Origin: Acridotheres tristis
Lineage: Eukaryota > Chordata > Aves > Passeriformes > Sturnidae
Direction: 5' to 3'
Length of the DNA stretch: 64,000 bases
Assembly: GCA_037013685.1 (NCBI GenBank)
Contig: CM072890.1
Coordinates: forward strand, 11,733,043-11,797,042
Positions 1-10,708 of this stretch are shown one piece after another; position 1 is the stretch's first letter, and each line of letters starts with the position of its first letter. Made by a program: the position numbers and the translations under genes. The notes below the pieces were generated by a model that had not been told where the DNA came from, ran no database searches, and saw nothing but the letters and a program-made list of their open reading frames with translations.

Positions 1-180
1 ACTACTGATTATTAGGAAATAAACTTCCTTTTGTTCTTTGCATGTGGTCTTTGTGTACTCAAGGGTTGCATCTGATCAATCACATGGATACAAAAACTGT
101 AAAAACAAACCCTGCAACTATTACCTTATTGGTTTATAAAAATGACTTTGGTATAGCTTAAATATCAAATCCAGCCTTAC
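1..180 (-). other. DNAJC24: DNAJC24 intron 2, 5' part
   Basis: AT-rich sequence downstream of the donor at 180/179 on the minus strand. No exon or repeat is recognisable. Confidence 0.7.
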
Positions 181-288
181 CAACAAAGCAAGTTTTTGGT
201 ATTTCCGTTTCAGTTCTGCTGGGCTGTCTGATGGTTTGGCCCCCAGCACCTTGTACCAGTCCTTCTGGTTTATCCTTTCAAAGGCCAT
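181..288 (-). CDS. DNAJC24: DNAJC24 (DPH4) exon 2, start codon and first 36 codons (partial gene)
   Basis: The minus strand from 288 down to 181 opens with ATG in a strong context (GCCATGG) and reads MAFERINQKDWYKVLGAKPS, then continues to KYQKLALL. The KDWY, VLGA and KYQKL blocks are the J-domain helix I/II start of the DNAJC24/DPH4 family. The exon ends after a whole codon at 181 and is followed by the donor GTAAGG (180 downwards). Family members place an intron just before the YHPDK segment, so the catalytic HPD motif and the CSL zinc-binding region must lie left of the window. The family protein works in the cytosol in the first step of diphthamide synthesis on elongation factor 2 and can stimulate Hsp70. 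In human it is about 149 residues, so about a quarter is seen here. The in-frame TAA at 318-316 rules out an N-terminal extension. Confidence 0.9.
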
Positions 289-321
289 GGCCTGAGTGGC
301 TTTGGAATCACTTCCTTAGCA
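289..321 (-). other. DNAJC24: DNAJC24 exon 2, 5' untranslated part with splice acceptor
   Basis: On the minus strand a pyrimidine-rich tract ending TTTTCTTACACAG (AG at 323-322) precedes exon base 321. The 33 exon bases before the start codon contain an in-frame stop (TAA at 318-316), which confirms that translation starts at 288. Confidence 0.75.
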
Positions 322-1560
322 CTGTGTAAGAAAACCAAATAAATGAAATCACAACTTGAAAGAGAAACAGAAAATGCAAAAACAAGGATGTGGTGAACTA
401 CAGCATCACAGAACTGACTGCTGCCCTCAAGCACCTCTACACCATTATGAGAACTATTGTGTAAAAAAGTTAAATTCATGTGGCCATTCCATCCCAGGGA
501 TAGTCAAATGGGAACTCCTGTGTCTCCTGTCCAAGTGCCTCAGCATATCCTGTTCAGAAGCCATCCATACTTCTTTAAAAATCATTTTGAGTATAAAATG
601 AACTGTTTAGAAACGTCCCAGGTTACAGATACACCTTTTACACAGGCACATTTTAAAATAAACTTTTGACTTTGAAGCAATACTGCACTAAACACATAAA
701 AACATGAGGTACATAAAAGTATGACTTTTTCAAATTGGGAATAAGATCTGTGCAAGAAGACACAAGAAAAGGCATGTGATTCTTTTTATAAAATGACATT
801 TTCAGAGCATGGGAACTCCTTCATCCTGCTGAATAAGATGTCAACTTTCTTAAACAGGAGAACATGTAGAAACAAATAAACAAAAATGAACCAAAACATA
901 CAAAGTCAGCACAAGTCACTAAGTAAAACTTAACTTGTAGTGTGGGTTTCAATTTTGGCCACCTTTCATCAAGTAATGACCCAGAAAGAAAAAAGAAAAA
1001 ACCAGGAGAACTAAGTGCCAGTAACAGAACGGCAATGCTTGAGCTTCACACAGATTTTTGGTGTGCTGGAAACCCAAGGTGACAGCAGCTGATTTACTAC
1101 GAGCTTCCAGACAAGAGACAACGCTGTCAGCAGGCAAGAGCTTTGTAAATACACGAGCTCTACAGCTGTAAATTAATTGTGAAACAAACAAATATATATA
1201 TATATTCGGGTTTGCTTTGTTGGTTGTTTTTTTTTCCCCATTCAGCACTAAAACTGCTTCCTGGTGACTAACGCCTCACTTGAGAATCAACCTTTCTTTC
1301 ACGGGGGAAGAAAAGTGTGTGTTTCAAACCGGGCAGAGCTACGAGCATCCCTCGGGACACACACACAGCAGGGGAAAGCCCCAGGGACCCGTCCTGCCCA
1401 TCCCCGGCCCCGCGACATCCCCTCCGACACCGCTCCCCGCACCCCCAGGGCACTCCCGGGGAGCCGGGCCCAGGCCCTGCCGGAGCGCCCCGCCGCCCTT
1501 CCCGCAGCTCCCCAGTCCCGCCGGTGGCCCTCGGTCCCCTCGGCCCGGCCCGGACCCGAC
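322..1560 (-). other. DNAJC24 intron 1, non-coding
   Basis: This lies between exon 2 and the minisatellite. It is AT-rich on the left and GC-rich from about 1380, where the CpG island begins. There is a short TA run near 1192-1206 and a T run near 1227. The short open frames have no splice or protein support. Confidence 0.6.
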
Positions 1561-2151
1561 TGCGCCATGCCGGCCCCTCTGCGCCATGCCGGCCCCTCTG
1601 CGCCATCCCGGCCCCTCTGCGCCATCCCGGCCCCTCTGCCCCATCCCGGACCTCTCTGCGCCATGCCGGCCCCTCTGCGCCATCCCGGCCCCTCTGCGCT
1701 CTCCCATCCCCTCTGCGCCATGCCGGCCCCTCTGCGCCATGCCGGACCCCTCTGCGCCATCCCGGCCCCTCTGCGCTCTCCCGGCCCCTCTGCGCTCTCC
1801 CGGCCCCTCTGCGCTCTCCCATTCCCTCTGCGCTCTCCCATTCCCCCTGCGCTCTCCCATTCCCTCTGCGCTCTCCCATTCCCCCTGCGCTCTCCCGGCC
1901 TCTCTGCGCTCTCCCATTCCCCCTGGGCTCTCCCATTCCCCCTGCGCTCTCCCGGCCCCTCTGCGCTCTCCCATTCCCCCTGCGCTCTCCCATTCCCCCT
2001 GCGCTCTCCCATTCCCCCTGCGCTCTCCCATCCCCCCTCTGCGCTCTCCCGGCCCCTCTGCGCTCTCCCATCCCCTCTGCGCTCTCCCATTCCCCCTGCG
2101 CTCTCCCATCCCCTTTGCGCTCTCCCGGCCCCCCTGCGCTCCTCCGGCCGC
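1561..2151. repeat. 19-bp GC-rich minisatellite, about 31 copies
   Basis: Tandem 19-bp units. The left copies are of the form TGCGCCATCCCGGCCCCTC and the right copies of the form TGCGCTCTCCCATTCCCCC, with mixed copies between. The array begins 14 bp inside DNAJC24 intron 1 from the exon 1 donor. Because 19 is not a multiple of three and the unit has no stop in most phases, all frames are open on both strands for 260-400 codons. Those frames are artefacts. Confidence 0.95.
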
Positions 2152-2164
2152 TCCGCGCACCCAC

Positions 2165-2300
2165 CTGCCCCGCACCGTCCATGGCAGCGCCACGCCTAAT
2201 TCGTCCGGCGGGAAACATCCTCCTCTCCCCCGCGGCGTTTTAGTCCCTTTAGTTCGGCCGGGGCCGCAGCGCGCTGTTTCCAGCCGGGCAGTAGTGGCGC
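2165..2300 (-). other. DNAJC24: DNAJC24 exon 1, non-coding, right boundary approximate
   Basis: On the minus strand the exon ends GGGGCAG at 2165, followed by the donor GTGGGT. Splicing to 321 gives a leader with an upstream ATG at 2182, in a strong GCCATGG context. It reads six codons in this exon and one more (TGC) in exon 2 before TAA at 318-316. A second in-frame ATG lies at 2218. Neither joins the J-domain frame, so these are upstream ORFs. The 5' end is not visible and 2300 is only a guess. Confidence 0.55.
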
Positions 2301-2640
2301 CGCACCGGCAGGAAGCGCGGCCCGGCCAGGCCCGACGCGTCCCCATGGCGACCGCGGCTCCCCCGGCGCTGCTCCGCTCCGCGCCCGCCCCTGCGCTCCT
2401 GTGCCGGGGCTTCGGTGCGAGACGGCGCCGCTGCCCGGCCCGGCCCGACCCGGTCCGGCCCGGTCCGGCCTAGCCCGCTCCCCGTCGCTCGCTGCACGGC
2501 AGCCCGGGCCGCCCCACAGGCGCTCTCCCCGCACGGACTCCGCCTCCCGCGGCGCCGCCGCTGCCATTGCCCGGCCCCGCAGGCGGAGCTCGGCAGCTCG
2601 GGCTCCGGCCTTGGCAGCGGAGGAGTGCGGTGGTTGCTTT

Positions 2641-4654
2641 CTAGGGCATGCTTGTGCTAAAGGGCAAGGAAGAACATCCTCTTGGTGAAAAATATTAAGC
2701 TCTGGAAGCAGGTTTTTAATGTAAAGACGTTTCCTCATTATAAACAAACAAGACACCACAAAAACCCCTTACACCCCCACCCCGCTCCCAAAAATACAGA
2801 AATAACACAAAACCCCACGACCACCACCAAAAGGAAAAAAAACTTAGGTGGATGCTGTAGACTTTAGCTCTTGGAATCTGAGGCAAACCTAGTTAGCAAG
2901 ACCCCTAAATATTACTCCAGGCAAACTCAGTTCACACTACACTTTTAAATGTACAGCATATATAAAGTGAAAATATTTTTATGTGAAAAGTTAGAATTAA
3001 AGCAACTTCTTGTCATTTTTCTTACCTTTTGAGCTGGTTCAGTAGAGCAGCAGTCAGGCTGTACAGACACTGTGAGGAAGAACTGGGAATGTTCTTGTGG
3101 CATATTGTTCCCATTAAACACCAGTGGAGGAGCAGAGTGGGACAGCTGGGGTGCAGTGATAAACACAGAGAATTTATTTATAGTTCAACGGTGGGAAAAC
3201 ATCACATCTGCAAAACCACTCAACGCTTGGTTAGTCTGATTTTTGTCTGTGCTGGTTGTCACTGTCCCTTTTGAAATTAGAATTTTCTTCTGAGGGAAAG
3301 GTTTCAGTATGGTTGTGTGTGTCACCTCTGTCACTGTAGCTGGTGTGTGAACAGGGGGGGAAATTGAAGAAAAGTTTTTTGAAACAGTTGTTGGCCTGGA
3401 GATTGGTCACTAGGCCTGTGCTTTCACCAAAAATGGTTAATACCCTCCTAAAGACTGGATACAATATACATTGTTTATCCTTTATGTCAAAAATTCCTAA
3501 GTGTTGCATATTGAGTTATTTTTCAGTTTTAAATTGTGATGGGATTGGTACCAGCTCATACAGTACTTTAAACACAGAACTGTTTGAGAGATTATGAGCA
3601 ATTGTATATTTGTAATGAGTTGTTAAATAGAAAATTAGCTGTAAGTGTTAAGGAATTATTTCTGGAGTCAGTGGAACAATTTTGGAAGTGAAACACTTGT
3701 TCTTTTCTGTGCATGCTCAGCATGCCAAAGTAAAAGAAAATAGGCTGTTTAAAATAGCAGTTTGCTGTTCATGCACCACTGACCTTGTGTGGTGTCCCAG
3801 GCTTTGTGTCTCAGTTGCAGAAGCTGTAATGTCATGTTTGGGTCAGTCATAGCTAATCATGCCCTGACTGGTTGTAAGGACTTGTGAAGCTGTTGGTCAG
3901 TCTCAAGACAATTTGATAATCTTTCATCTCTAGAGGTATAAAAATTAACTTTGTTCAAGATTTGTGAAATGGGAATGGGTATGTAGGGGAGAGGGAGCAG
4001 GGAAAAGACTGAACACAAGTGCTGTGGCTGGTGAGTCAGCACACAGCTCAGTGTAGCCAGAGCTTTGCTGCTTTTCTCCCCATCTAAAGGAAAATAAAAC
4101 CAAGAGTAGGAAAGTGACAGGAGAGTGTGGAGAGCTTGCCATGACAGTCTAGGTGGAGTGGAGACAGACCGGGAAATCGTGGAGAAGATTTGGGACTGTT
4201 GTCCCAGAATGGAGACATGAGACACGTCTGTAAGAAACCAGGGTTGCTTAATTATCTCAAATGATGTGAGGTGCTGTGCATTTCACTGGAGCTGGACACC
4301 TGAATATGGTAAAAAGCTTCCTTCTCTTGTTTAAGATACTTTAGATGTAAGTTGGTTGTTTCAGACATTTTTATGAGAATATTTAACTTTTTAGTAGATG
4401 CTTTTCTTGAGACTGTCACGTAACATTGGGCTGTGTTGTCATAGAATGATGGGAAAATTATTTAGAGACTTAACTGGATACTGTGTGAGCTTCTATTACT
4501 GCAAGAAAAGATGAGTACAAATGATGGATCAGCTGAAACATCCAGACTTCTCACTATTAACTACATTTTTTACTTCTGGATGGTATTTTGCAAGTCTTGG
4601 TAAGACTACTAAAGCTTTTTTGCTTTTTTTTTTTGTTCGTGTTGGTTTTATACT
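2641..4654. other. Inferred first intron of the plus-strand gene, left part
   Basis: This starts with an A/C-rich patch at 2740-2840 and then mixed sequence. The first exon of the plus-strand gene should end somewhere around 2600-2700 but no donor stands out. The only notable item is the minus-strand exon-like block at 3026-3145, listed separately. Other open frames, such as the minus frame at 3857-4225, have no splice support. Confidence 0.5.
3026..3145 (-). other. Exon-like antisense block, 40 open codons between acceptor and donor, unidentified
   Basis: On the minus strand GTTTATCACTGCACCCCAG (AG at 3147-3146) precedes a 120-bp segment. The segment is open as 40 whole codons and includes SAPPLVFNGNNMPQEHSQFF and SVQPDCCSTEPAQK. 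It ends AAAAG followed by GTAAGA (3025 downwards). Both splice sites are good and the phase is 0-0. It lies upstream of DNAJC24 exon 1, so it could be an alternative 5' exon of DNAJC24, an exon of an unknown antisense transcript, or chance. I do not recognise the protein. Joined directly to exon 2 it would stop at TGC-TAA, so it cannot extend the DNAJC24 protein. Confidence 0.35.
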
Positions 4655-4888
4655 GCTACATAGAGAGTCCTAGAATGGTTGGAAAGAACTTTAAAGATCA
4701 TCCGGTTCCAGGCTCCTGCCATGGGCAGGGAACCTTCCACTATCCCAGATTCCTCAGAGCCCATCCAGCCTGGCCTTGGACACTTCCAGGGATGGAGCAG
4801 CCACAGCTTCTCTGAGTGACCTGGGCCAGTGCCTCAGCACCTTCACAGGGACAAATCTCTTCCTAATATCTAATCTAAAGCTCTTTCA
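4655..4888 (-). mobile_element. CR1 LINE, truncated 3' end
   Basis: The plus strand reads as the reverse complement of the avian CR1 3' end: CCTAGAATGGTTGGAAAGAA, then a paragraph close to ATCATCCAGTTCC, GCCATGGGCAGGG, CTTCCACTA, CCAGCCTGGCCTTGGACACT, TCCAGGGATGG, and finally TTCCTAATATCTAATCTAAA. The copy is 5'-truncated, as is usual for CR1, and encodes no intact protein. Confidence 0.88.
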
Positions 4889-7443
4889 GCATCATAAATA
4901 AGCACTGAATATTGACTGGGTTTTGATAAATTTAAGAGATTGAGCATGTTTAAGTCATGCAAAGATGAATATTTTGTCTTAAATAATTTTTGCAGTTATT
5001 GTCTTCATTTTTTTTCAATGCTTTAATGTGACAGTTCATATCAGTAATTAATTAATAAGGCAGATAATAGTACAATATTTCTTTGTGGGGTCTCACTGGT
5101 ATTTCTGGTGTGCTGTTTTCATCCTGGCTCTTCAGTCAGTGAGGTGAGAAGAATTTCTTTCGATTGAGTTTTTTCTCTCAGAGCTGTATAGACAGCTGAC
5201 TCAAGAGAGTGGTAGAAGTGAACATGCTGAGTTTTGTCTCTTGGGAACAATTGAAATAAAATAATTTGTTCGACTTTGAACAATGTTGGACTTCTTTTTT
5301 AATCTATTAAATAGATTAATAGATATTAAAAATCCTTGAAATAGATAAGATTATTTAAAAAATTTTAATGGATTTTTTTTCTTTTCTTTTTTTTAAGAGA
5401 AAGAGGTCAGATATCTGAATGTTGAGTTCTTCCAGAATTTGTTTAAATTGGAACAGATTTGTCAACAGTAAAAAGAAAAAGTTTTATCTCCCAGGAGATG
5501 TGCATATGATAGACTAAATGTCATAATGATGTGAACAAATGAGATGTAACATGTACGGAAAATATATGTTTTCCATTAAATTTCCACAGAAATGATTGAA
5601 AACGTCTTGGGAATTATTTAAGCAATTTACAATATTGTTTAAAAAGGTACATCTGGGCACACTGAGTACAGTCTTTTGTCGTTCATTAGCAATGTATTTA
5701 ATGAGGGTTTTTTTAAGTGATAGATAGTTAAGGTAACAGACAAGTGACAGATTGTTTGTCTTTAACGATTTCCCTATTTCAGGCCCATTACAAAGCAATT
5801 AGAAATCTGACAGCATTTTTACTCTGCATTACTGATCATCTAAAGTGATGAGAAATGAGAGGTGATGAATATTAATTGTATATTTTCATATAATTATCAT
5901 AAATTATTACCTTGTCTAGTGCGCTGCAGGTGGAGTAAAATCAGTGGATGAAAATTCAGTCAAATATGATAATTTGAAAGATTTCATGACTTAGTTTTTG
6001 TCTTTTAAAGCACAGTGTCAATCAGCCTAATCCAGGCATGCATTAGCTGAGGGAAATAAAAGATACTCTTACCTTTCCTTGCTTTGCTAGCACTGAGCAG
6101 CGTGGCTTTTACTCTTGTGCCCTGTGACAAATTATTTCCCTCTCTTTTTTAGCCTGCCAAATTTACCCTGGATTTTACCTATTCCTCTCCAACTTTTTGC
6201 CAGAAGTATTTACACATTGTTTGAGCTTTGGGATATGCAACTCACTTATAATTTACCTCACTTATTTTTATAATGAATCTCCTTAATTTACACTTAGTGG
6301 AAAAACTGTAAAAACAGGTCACAGACTCTCCAAATCAGGTATCTAGGCAGTGTGGGCAGTGTTTGTGTTTTTCCTGAGAAAATTTGGTGAGATGAGTTAT
6401 TAATATCACTTTAGTCTTCTAAGACAAAGATGAGAATGATATACCCTTTATCTGGGATGGCAGACCTTGCCTATGAGACAATTCATTTTTTTCCTCATAT
6501 CCCTGCACGTTCTGACTCAGAGAAGTGAGCAAATTGGATGAACCATAAAAAGAAATTATTATGTTGCTAATTCTATCAGAGTTCATGTATTTGAAGTCAA
6601 ATAAAAACTACAAGTGCAAGTCTGTGTTTTTATCTTGATTTTCAACACTTGACTTTGCAAACTGGATAATGTTAACAAATTACATTCAAAAACTCACTTT
6701 ATTATCATATTTTATCTTCAAATGTTCATAAGAAAGAATAGGGTTGGAGTGTTTTCTCGTGGTGGAAAACTTCACAACCATCTCCTGTATTAATGTGGTT
6801 TCCTCTAAGAGCACAGAGCCAGGGTTAGACATGTACTTAGCTCTCTATCTCTGGTAGTAACCAGTGGTGGAATGGAAGGGTAACAAGAAGCAGCACTAGA
6901 GAAAACCCCCAGGTGTTAAATCCTCCAAGATGTGCATTTTTCATTTTTCATATATGGAATAAATTCTGCCCTGGCCTAACTGTGTAGTTACCAGCATGCC
7001 ATTGTTTGAAAATGAGGCTCTCATTCATCAGTACACTGCCATGGCTTGGCCACACTTTGTCAGTAGGGGATGTTCTAATCCCCATTTTCATCAGAATGGA
7101 TTTCCTTTGGGATATTCTCATGCTGTAAAAGGCCTCATTCACATCCTGAGTGCTTGTTGATGGAAAAGGGAGCACATTTAGGCTGGTACCACCATGCCCT
7201 TCCTGCTGAGGCCTCATGAGCATTGTAAGGAGTCTTATTTATTCTCTCTGAAGTCAAGGTCCAACTCTTCAAGTTTAAAAAATAAAAGTAAACTTTTTTT
7301 TTTTTTCCCACAGCTCTATGCCAGTAGGCACTAGTTGCTGTTTCCAGATTTTGTAATTTCAATCCTGATTTTGTCATGTAGACTCAGTAGAATTCATTAA
7401 CAATGAAGAAACTCTGTGATACACATTGTTCTCAGTATCTTTC
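4889..7443. other. Intronic, AT-rich
   Basis: No convincing gene. A good plus-strand acceptor tract at 6134-6153 (TTTCCCTCTCTTTTTTAG) is followed by 23 open codons but has no donor. A second acceptor near 5190 leads to a short open frame with no donor. T-rich runs occur at 5378-5394 and 7292-7307. Confidence 0.5.
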
Positions 7444-7830
7444 TGTGTGGACACACACATTCACACAGCTGGGGAATTACAGCTTGGAAATTCTTTCCAG
7501 GCCTGGATTTCTCCTGACTCTCAGCTCCATTCCCAGGCTGCCAAGCTGACTGCAGCTTCAGTTAGGGAGGAGTCTCCCAGGGTGACAACACGGTGACAAA
7601 CAGAGTGGAATTCATCACCAACATTAACCCCTGGTGTCTTTGCCGTGGGACACACCCTGAGGTGCTGTCCCAAGGATGTTTTTCCCAATTGTCCCATGAG
7701 CTCCTGTCCTGTCCTGGCTGCACTAACACACTTTAAATCCGGGCTGTCTGTACAATAAATTGGCCTTTTTTCCCCAAAGAGCTCCGTGTGTGTTGCTGTC
7801 CTTTCTCTCTCTTTTCAGCACAGTAACCAC
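7444..7830 (+). mobile_element. Diverged solo LTR (same family as 35475-35860)
   Basis: It starts TGTGTGGACACACACATT and includes a block close to TTCCAGGC..GGA.TTCTC, then CTCCCAGGGTGACAA, and a GGAATTCATCACCAA block. It ends with a promoter-like stretch and AATAAA (7755-7760). These blocks occur in the same order at 35475-35860. The copy is old and its ends are approximate. The 3' T-rich segment after AATAAA matches the R/U5 position of the other copy. Confidence 0.6.
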
Positions 7831-10486
7831 ATTTCTGCACCTCTGAAAGCAAAGAGGACCATTTTGGTTTCCTTTCCTCGTGTCTGTCATAAAACACAGA
7901 ACAGTTGTAATATGCATCCACTGTCTCAGTGCTGCATTCCATCATGCCTGGATTGCACATGGCTGTTTCAAACACAAGGAGCTGTTTTCTCCTTCTCCCT
8001 CTTGTGCATCTGTCACATTCTGCACAGTCACATGCTGCTAACCATGTGTGCAGAGACATGCTGTGTCATATTTCTCCCTTTTTAAAATTCCTGTGATGAA
8101 AAGACTGAATACGACTCCTTTTTTATACACCTTGATCTTTATTCTGGTGTCTTTAAACCAAATATTCAGATGTTTGAATACCCCTATCAGAAGTGGATCT
8201 GTTTGATGTCACTTTTGTTACTTGCTGATGTGAAGTGCAATATACACAAAGGCAAGGGGGCAACAACTGTAGTGTGGATAAAGCTTGCAGACATAACAGA
8301 TTGACAGCATTTCACAGTTTATGTTGAAGTCAGCTTGTTGAGAAAGGCAATTACAAAATTAAATACTTAATTCTGATATTTACATTATTCATTTTGTTTT
8401 AAGTGGCATTTTCCAAAATTAATGGATATGTTGCCACAAGTTTGTTGAAGAAAAGCACTGGGCTAATTGGCTTTTTTGCTTATTTTCTTTAAAGATACAG
8501 TTTATAATTTATCATAGTTTTGATTAATATATTTCTATTATGTGAATTATTTTAAAGACTAAAGTACTTTTCAAGTGTGACAACAGGTAGTAAAGTCCTT
8601 TTAATATGGCAGGGAAGAATATACCTGCTGTACCTCAAAACCATTTCATTAAATATTCTTATACTACATACATATTCATATATTACATTACATTTTTTAG
8701 TTTTGTCTCTTCAGTTTGAATTGGGAGATGTAGCTTGAAGATACATCTGTGCTGGTCCGAGGGCCAGTTGCACTGAAAGTGGAAAAATTCTTCTGCCATT
8801 CCTTTTTCATTTCATTCATGAGCTCTTGCTGCCTTTGTATCAGCACCAACTTGTGTGTGACCACACAGTGACATAGTTCATGAAGATAGAGGAGCAAAAA
8901 TCTGATTCTGCAAAAAATTGGATAAATTTCTGCTAATTTAGCCCCACTGAATGGATTTATCATGTGTCAGTGTCAGCACAGAGAAGGTGGCTGGAGAACA
9001 CGTCCAGGACAGGGAGAAGAGATGGCAGAGAGGAACAAGCCTGCCCATTTGGATGTCACTGAGCCATTAAACCATGTCACTTCTTCATCAAATTGGATGC
9101 TGAGCTAGGCTGTGTAAAGTTCATAAAAGTAAGCACAGGATGAACAAAGCTGGTTTGAGATAATTAGTATCACCAATGAAAGTTTAAAGTAAGGATATTT
9201 AAAGGAGGAATGGTCAGTCATATAGAAGACATCAAGCCAGTCAAATGGAAATAAATGTTACTGGATAAAATTTGCATTTCTTTTTAAAATTTTTTTCTTT
9301 TTTTTTGCAACTGATACCAATACTATCTAATATTAAAATTGTATTTCAGCAGTACAGTTGGCTTTTCTTTTGGCTCACAGAATTACTCTGCTCTGCTTTA
9401 TTACCTCATTGCTACCTTAATGTTGATTGATGGGGGGGATGTTTTCCATTGATATTTCAGGGCCAATTGTGTTAGACACTGTACAGAAATATCAGTAACA
9501 AAATACTTCCAGCAAAAACCCCAAGTCAATCAAGTGACCAGTCTGTATCAATCAATTATAGGTAAAATATTAGACTCTTATGTATATCCAAAAGCCAGTG
9601 TTGTGCATTTATGTGAATCCTGACCTGGACTGAGGCAATTTTTCTGAAGGTCTATTGCAAACTTTTTTCTCCTTAATTTAAAAGTTAAAAAATGAAACTT
9701 TCCTCTTAAAAAGCAATAAAATACTTAACAAAGCTCCTGATTTCTTGGTGATGTCTTGGTAGAAACAACTTTTGAAATACAGCAGCTGTGTTTCCATTTC
9801 AATATGGGTAGAGGAGATGGAGGGCAGCAGGGAGAAGACAAGTAGAAAAGAGATGGATTTATTGAAAATTTATATGACTTGATTTCAGGTGTTTCTGATT
9901 TGATTGCATAGATAATTGTACACATTGTCAGATTAATCTCAATCCACAAACAGTGCAATTTCTCTGCTTATAGCTTCCAGATTTCCTGTTCAGTTTCTAA
10001 TTTTGCTACTCCAGAAAAGAGAAATATGCAGAGTACAGAGAGATTCCAAACAAAACTGTCTGAATCCCACCATGTTCTCAAAAGCTGTAGAGATACAAGA
10101 TGAGTTCATTTTTTTAATCAATATTTGACCAACAATCTTAACATTTAGAAAAGCTTGTGCTTTCATTTTATGGCAAACAACAGAAGTCTAATAAGTGCTC
10201 AGGAAAAATGCCATATGGCATGTGCATCATCACAAAAAAGTGATGAGCTCTAAACTTTGCAAATGTCTTTGTGCCACATGGATGCACAGCCTACATTAGC
10301 AAAAAGTGTGAGTAAAGTCATGGGAACTTTTCACTCATGTCATTTGTCAAAGATGTTTCGTTTTCTGCTGAGTGATAAACTGTAAAAATATAATTGAGTA
10401 AATATTTTGTTGGTGTCAATCTCAGAATAAGTATGAAGAGATGTTTAACATTTAACAGAATTTTATACTTTCTCTCTTTGATGTAG
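7831..10486. other. Intronic, no gene seen
   Basis: AT-rich sequence with no recognised repeat. Open frames such as the minus frame at 8697-8963 lack splice support. The last 40 bases are the branch and acceptor region of the exon at 10487. Confidence 0.5.
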
Positions 10487-10533
10487 GTTCAGTTTCATTC
10501 AAGAAAAGGGGAAAATAACTCAAAATCCTACAG
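10487..10533 (+). CDS. DCDC1: Coding exon of the plus-strand gene (inferred DCDC1), 47 bp
   Basis: The acceptor is ACTTTCTCTCTTTGATGTAG (AG 10485-10486) and the donor is CCTACAG/GTATGC. The exon reads as one leftover base, then FSFIQEKGKITQNPT, then one base (G). That G joins the two bases opening the exon at 13021 to make a glycine codon, so the two exons are in phase. No family motif can be named in so short an exon. The gene name comes only from position beside DNAJC24. The 41-bp minisatellite begins 176 bp after the donor. Confidence 0.5.
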
Positions 10534-10708
10534 GTATGCTGATTTTAAACATTAAACTTCATTTAAAATATTAGCTCTGAGAAGTGCAAATCCTTCATTC
10601 TGGATCCATCTGCAGCTGACTTAGGGGTCCTGGAATCTAAAAAAATTGTCTTCTCATATTTCTCCTTCTAGATATCAGGTTTCCTTTTTGGTCAAACACC
10701 AAACTGGG

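Larger units (their letters stand above)
1380..2640. promoter_or_regulatory. CpG island, inferred divergent promoter of DNAJC24 (left) and the plus-strand DCDC1-like gene (right)
   Basis: A very GC- and CpG-rich stretch sits in otherwise AT-rich DNA. It contains CCGCCC-type Sp1 boxes and no TATA box. The DNAJC24 exon 1 donor lies inside it on the minus strand (2164). The plus-strand exons all lie to its right. Human DNAJC24 and DCDC1 are head-to-head, so a shared bidirectional promoter is the natural reading. Transcription start sites cannot be placed from sequence alone. The left half of the island is the 19-bp repeat and may inflate its apparent size. Confidence 0.7.

Noticed and set aside
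1264..2473. Overlapping open frames of 260-400 codons on both strands
   Set aside because: They are produced by the 19-bp GC-rich repeat, which lacks stops and rotates frame each unit. The same peptide motif appears in all frames.
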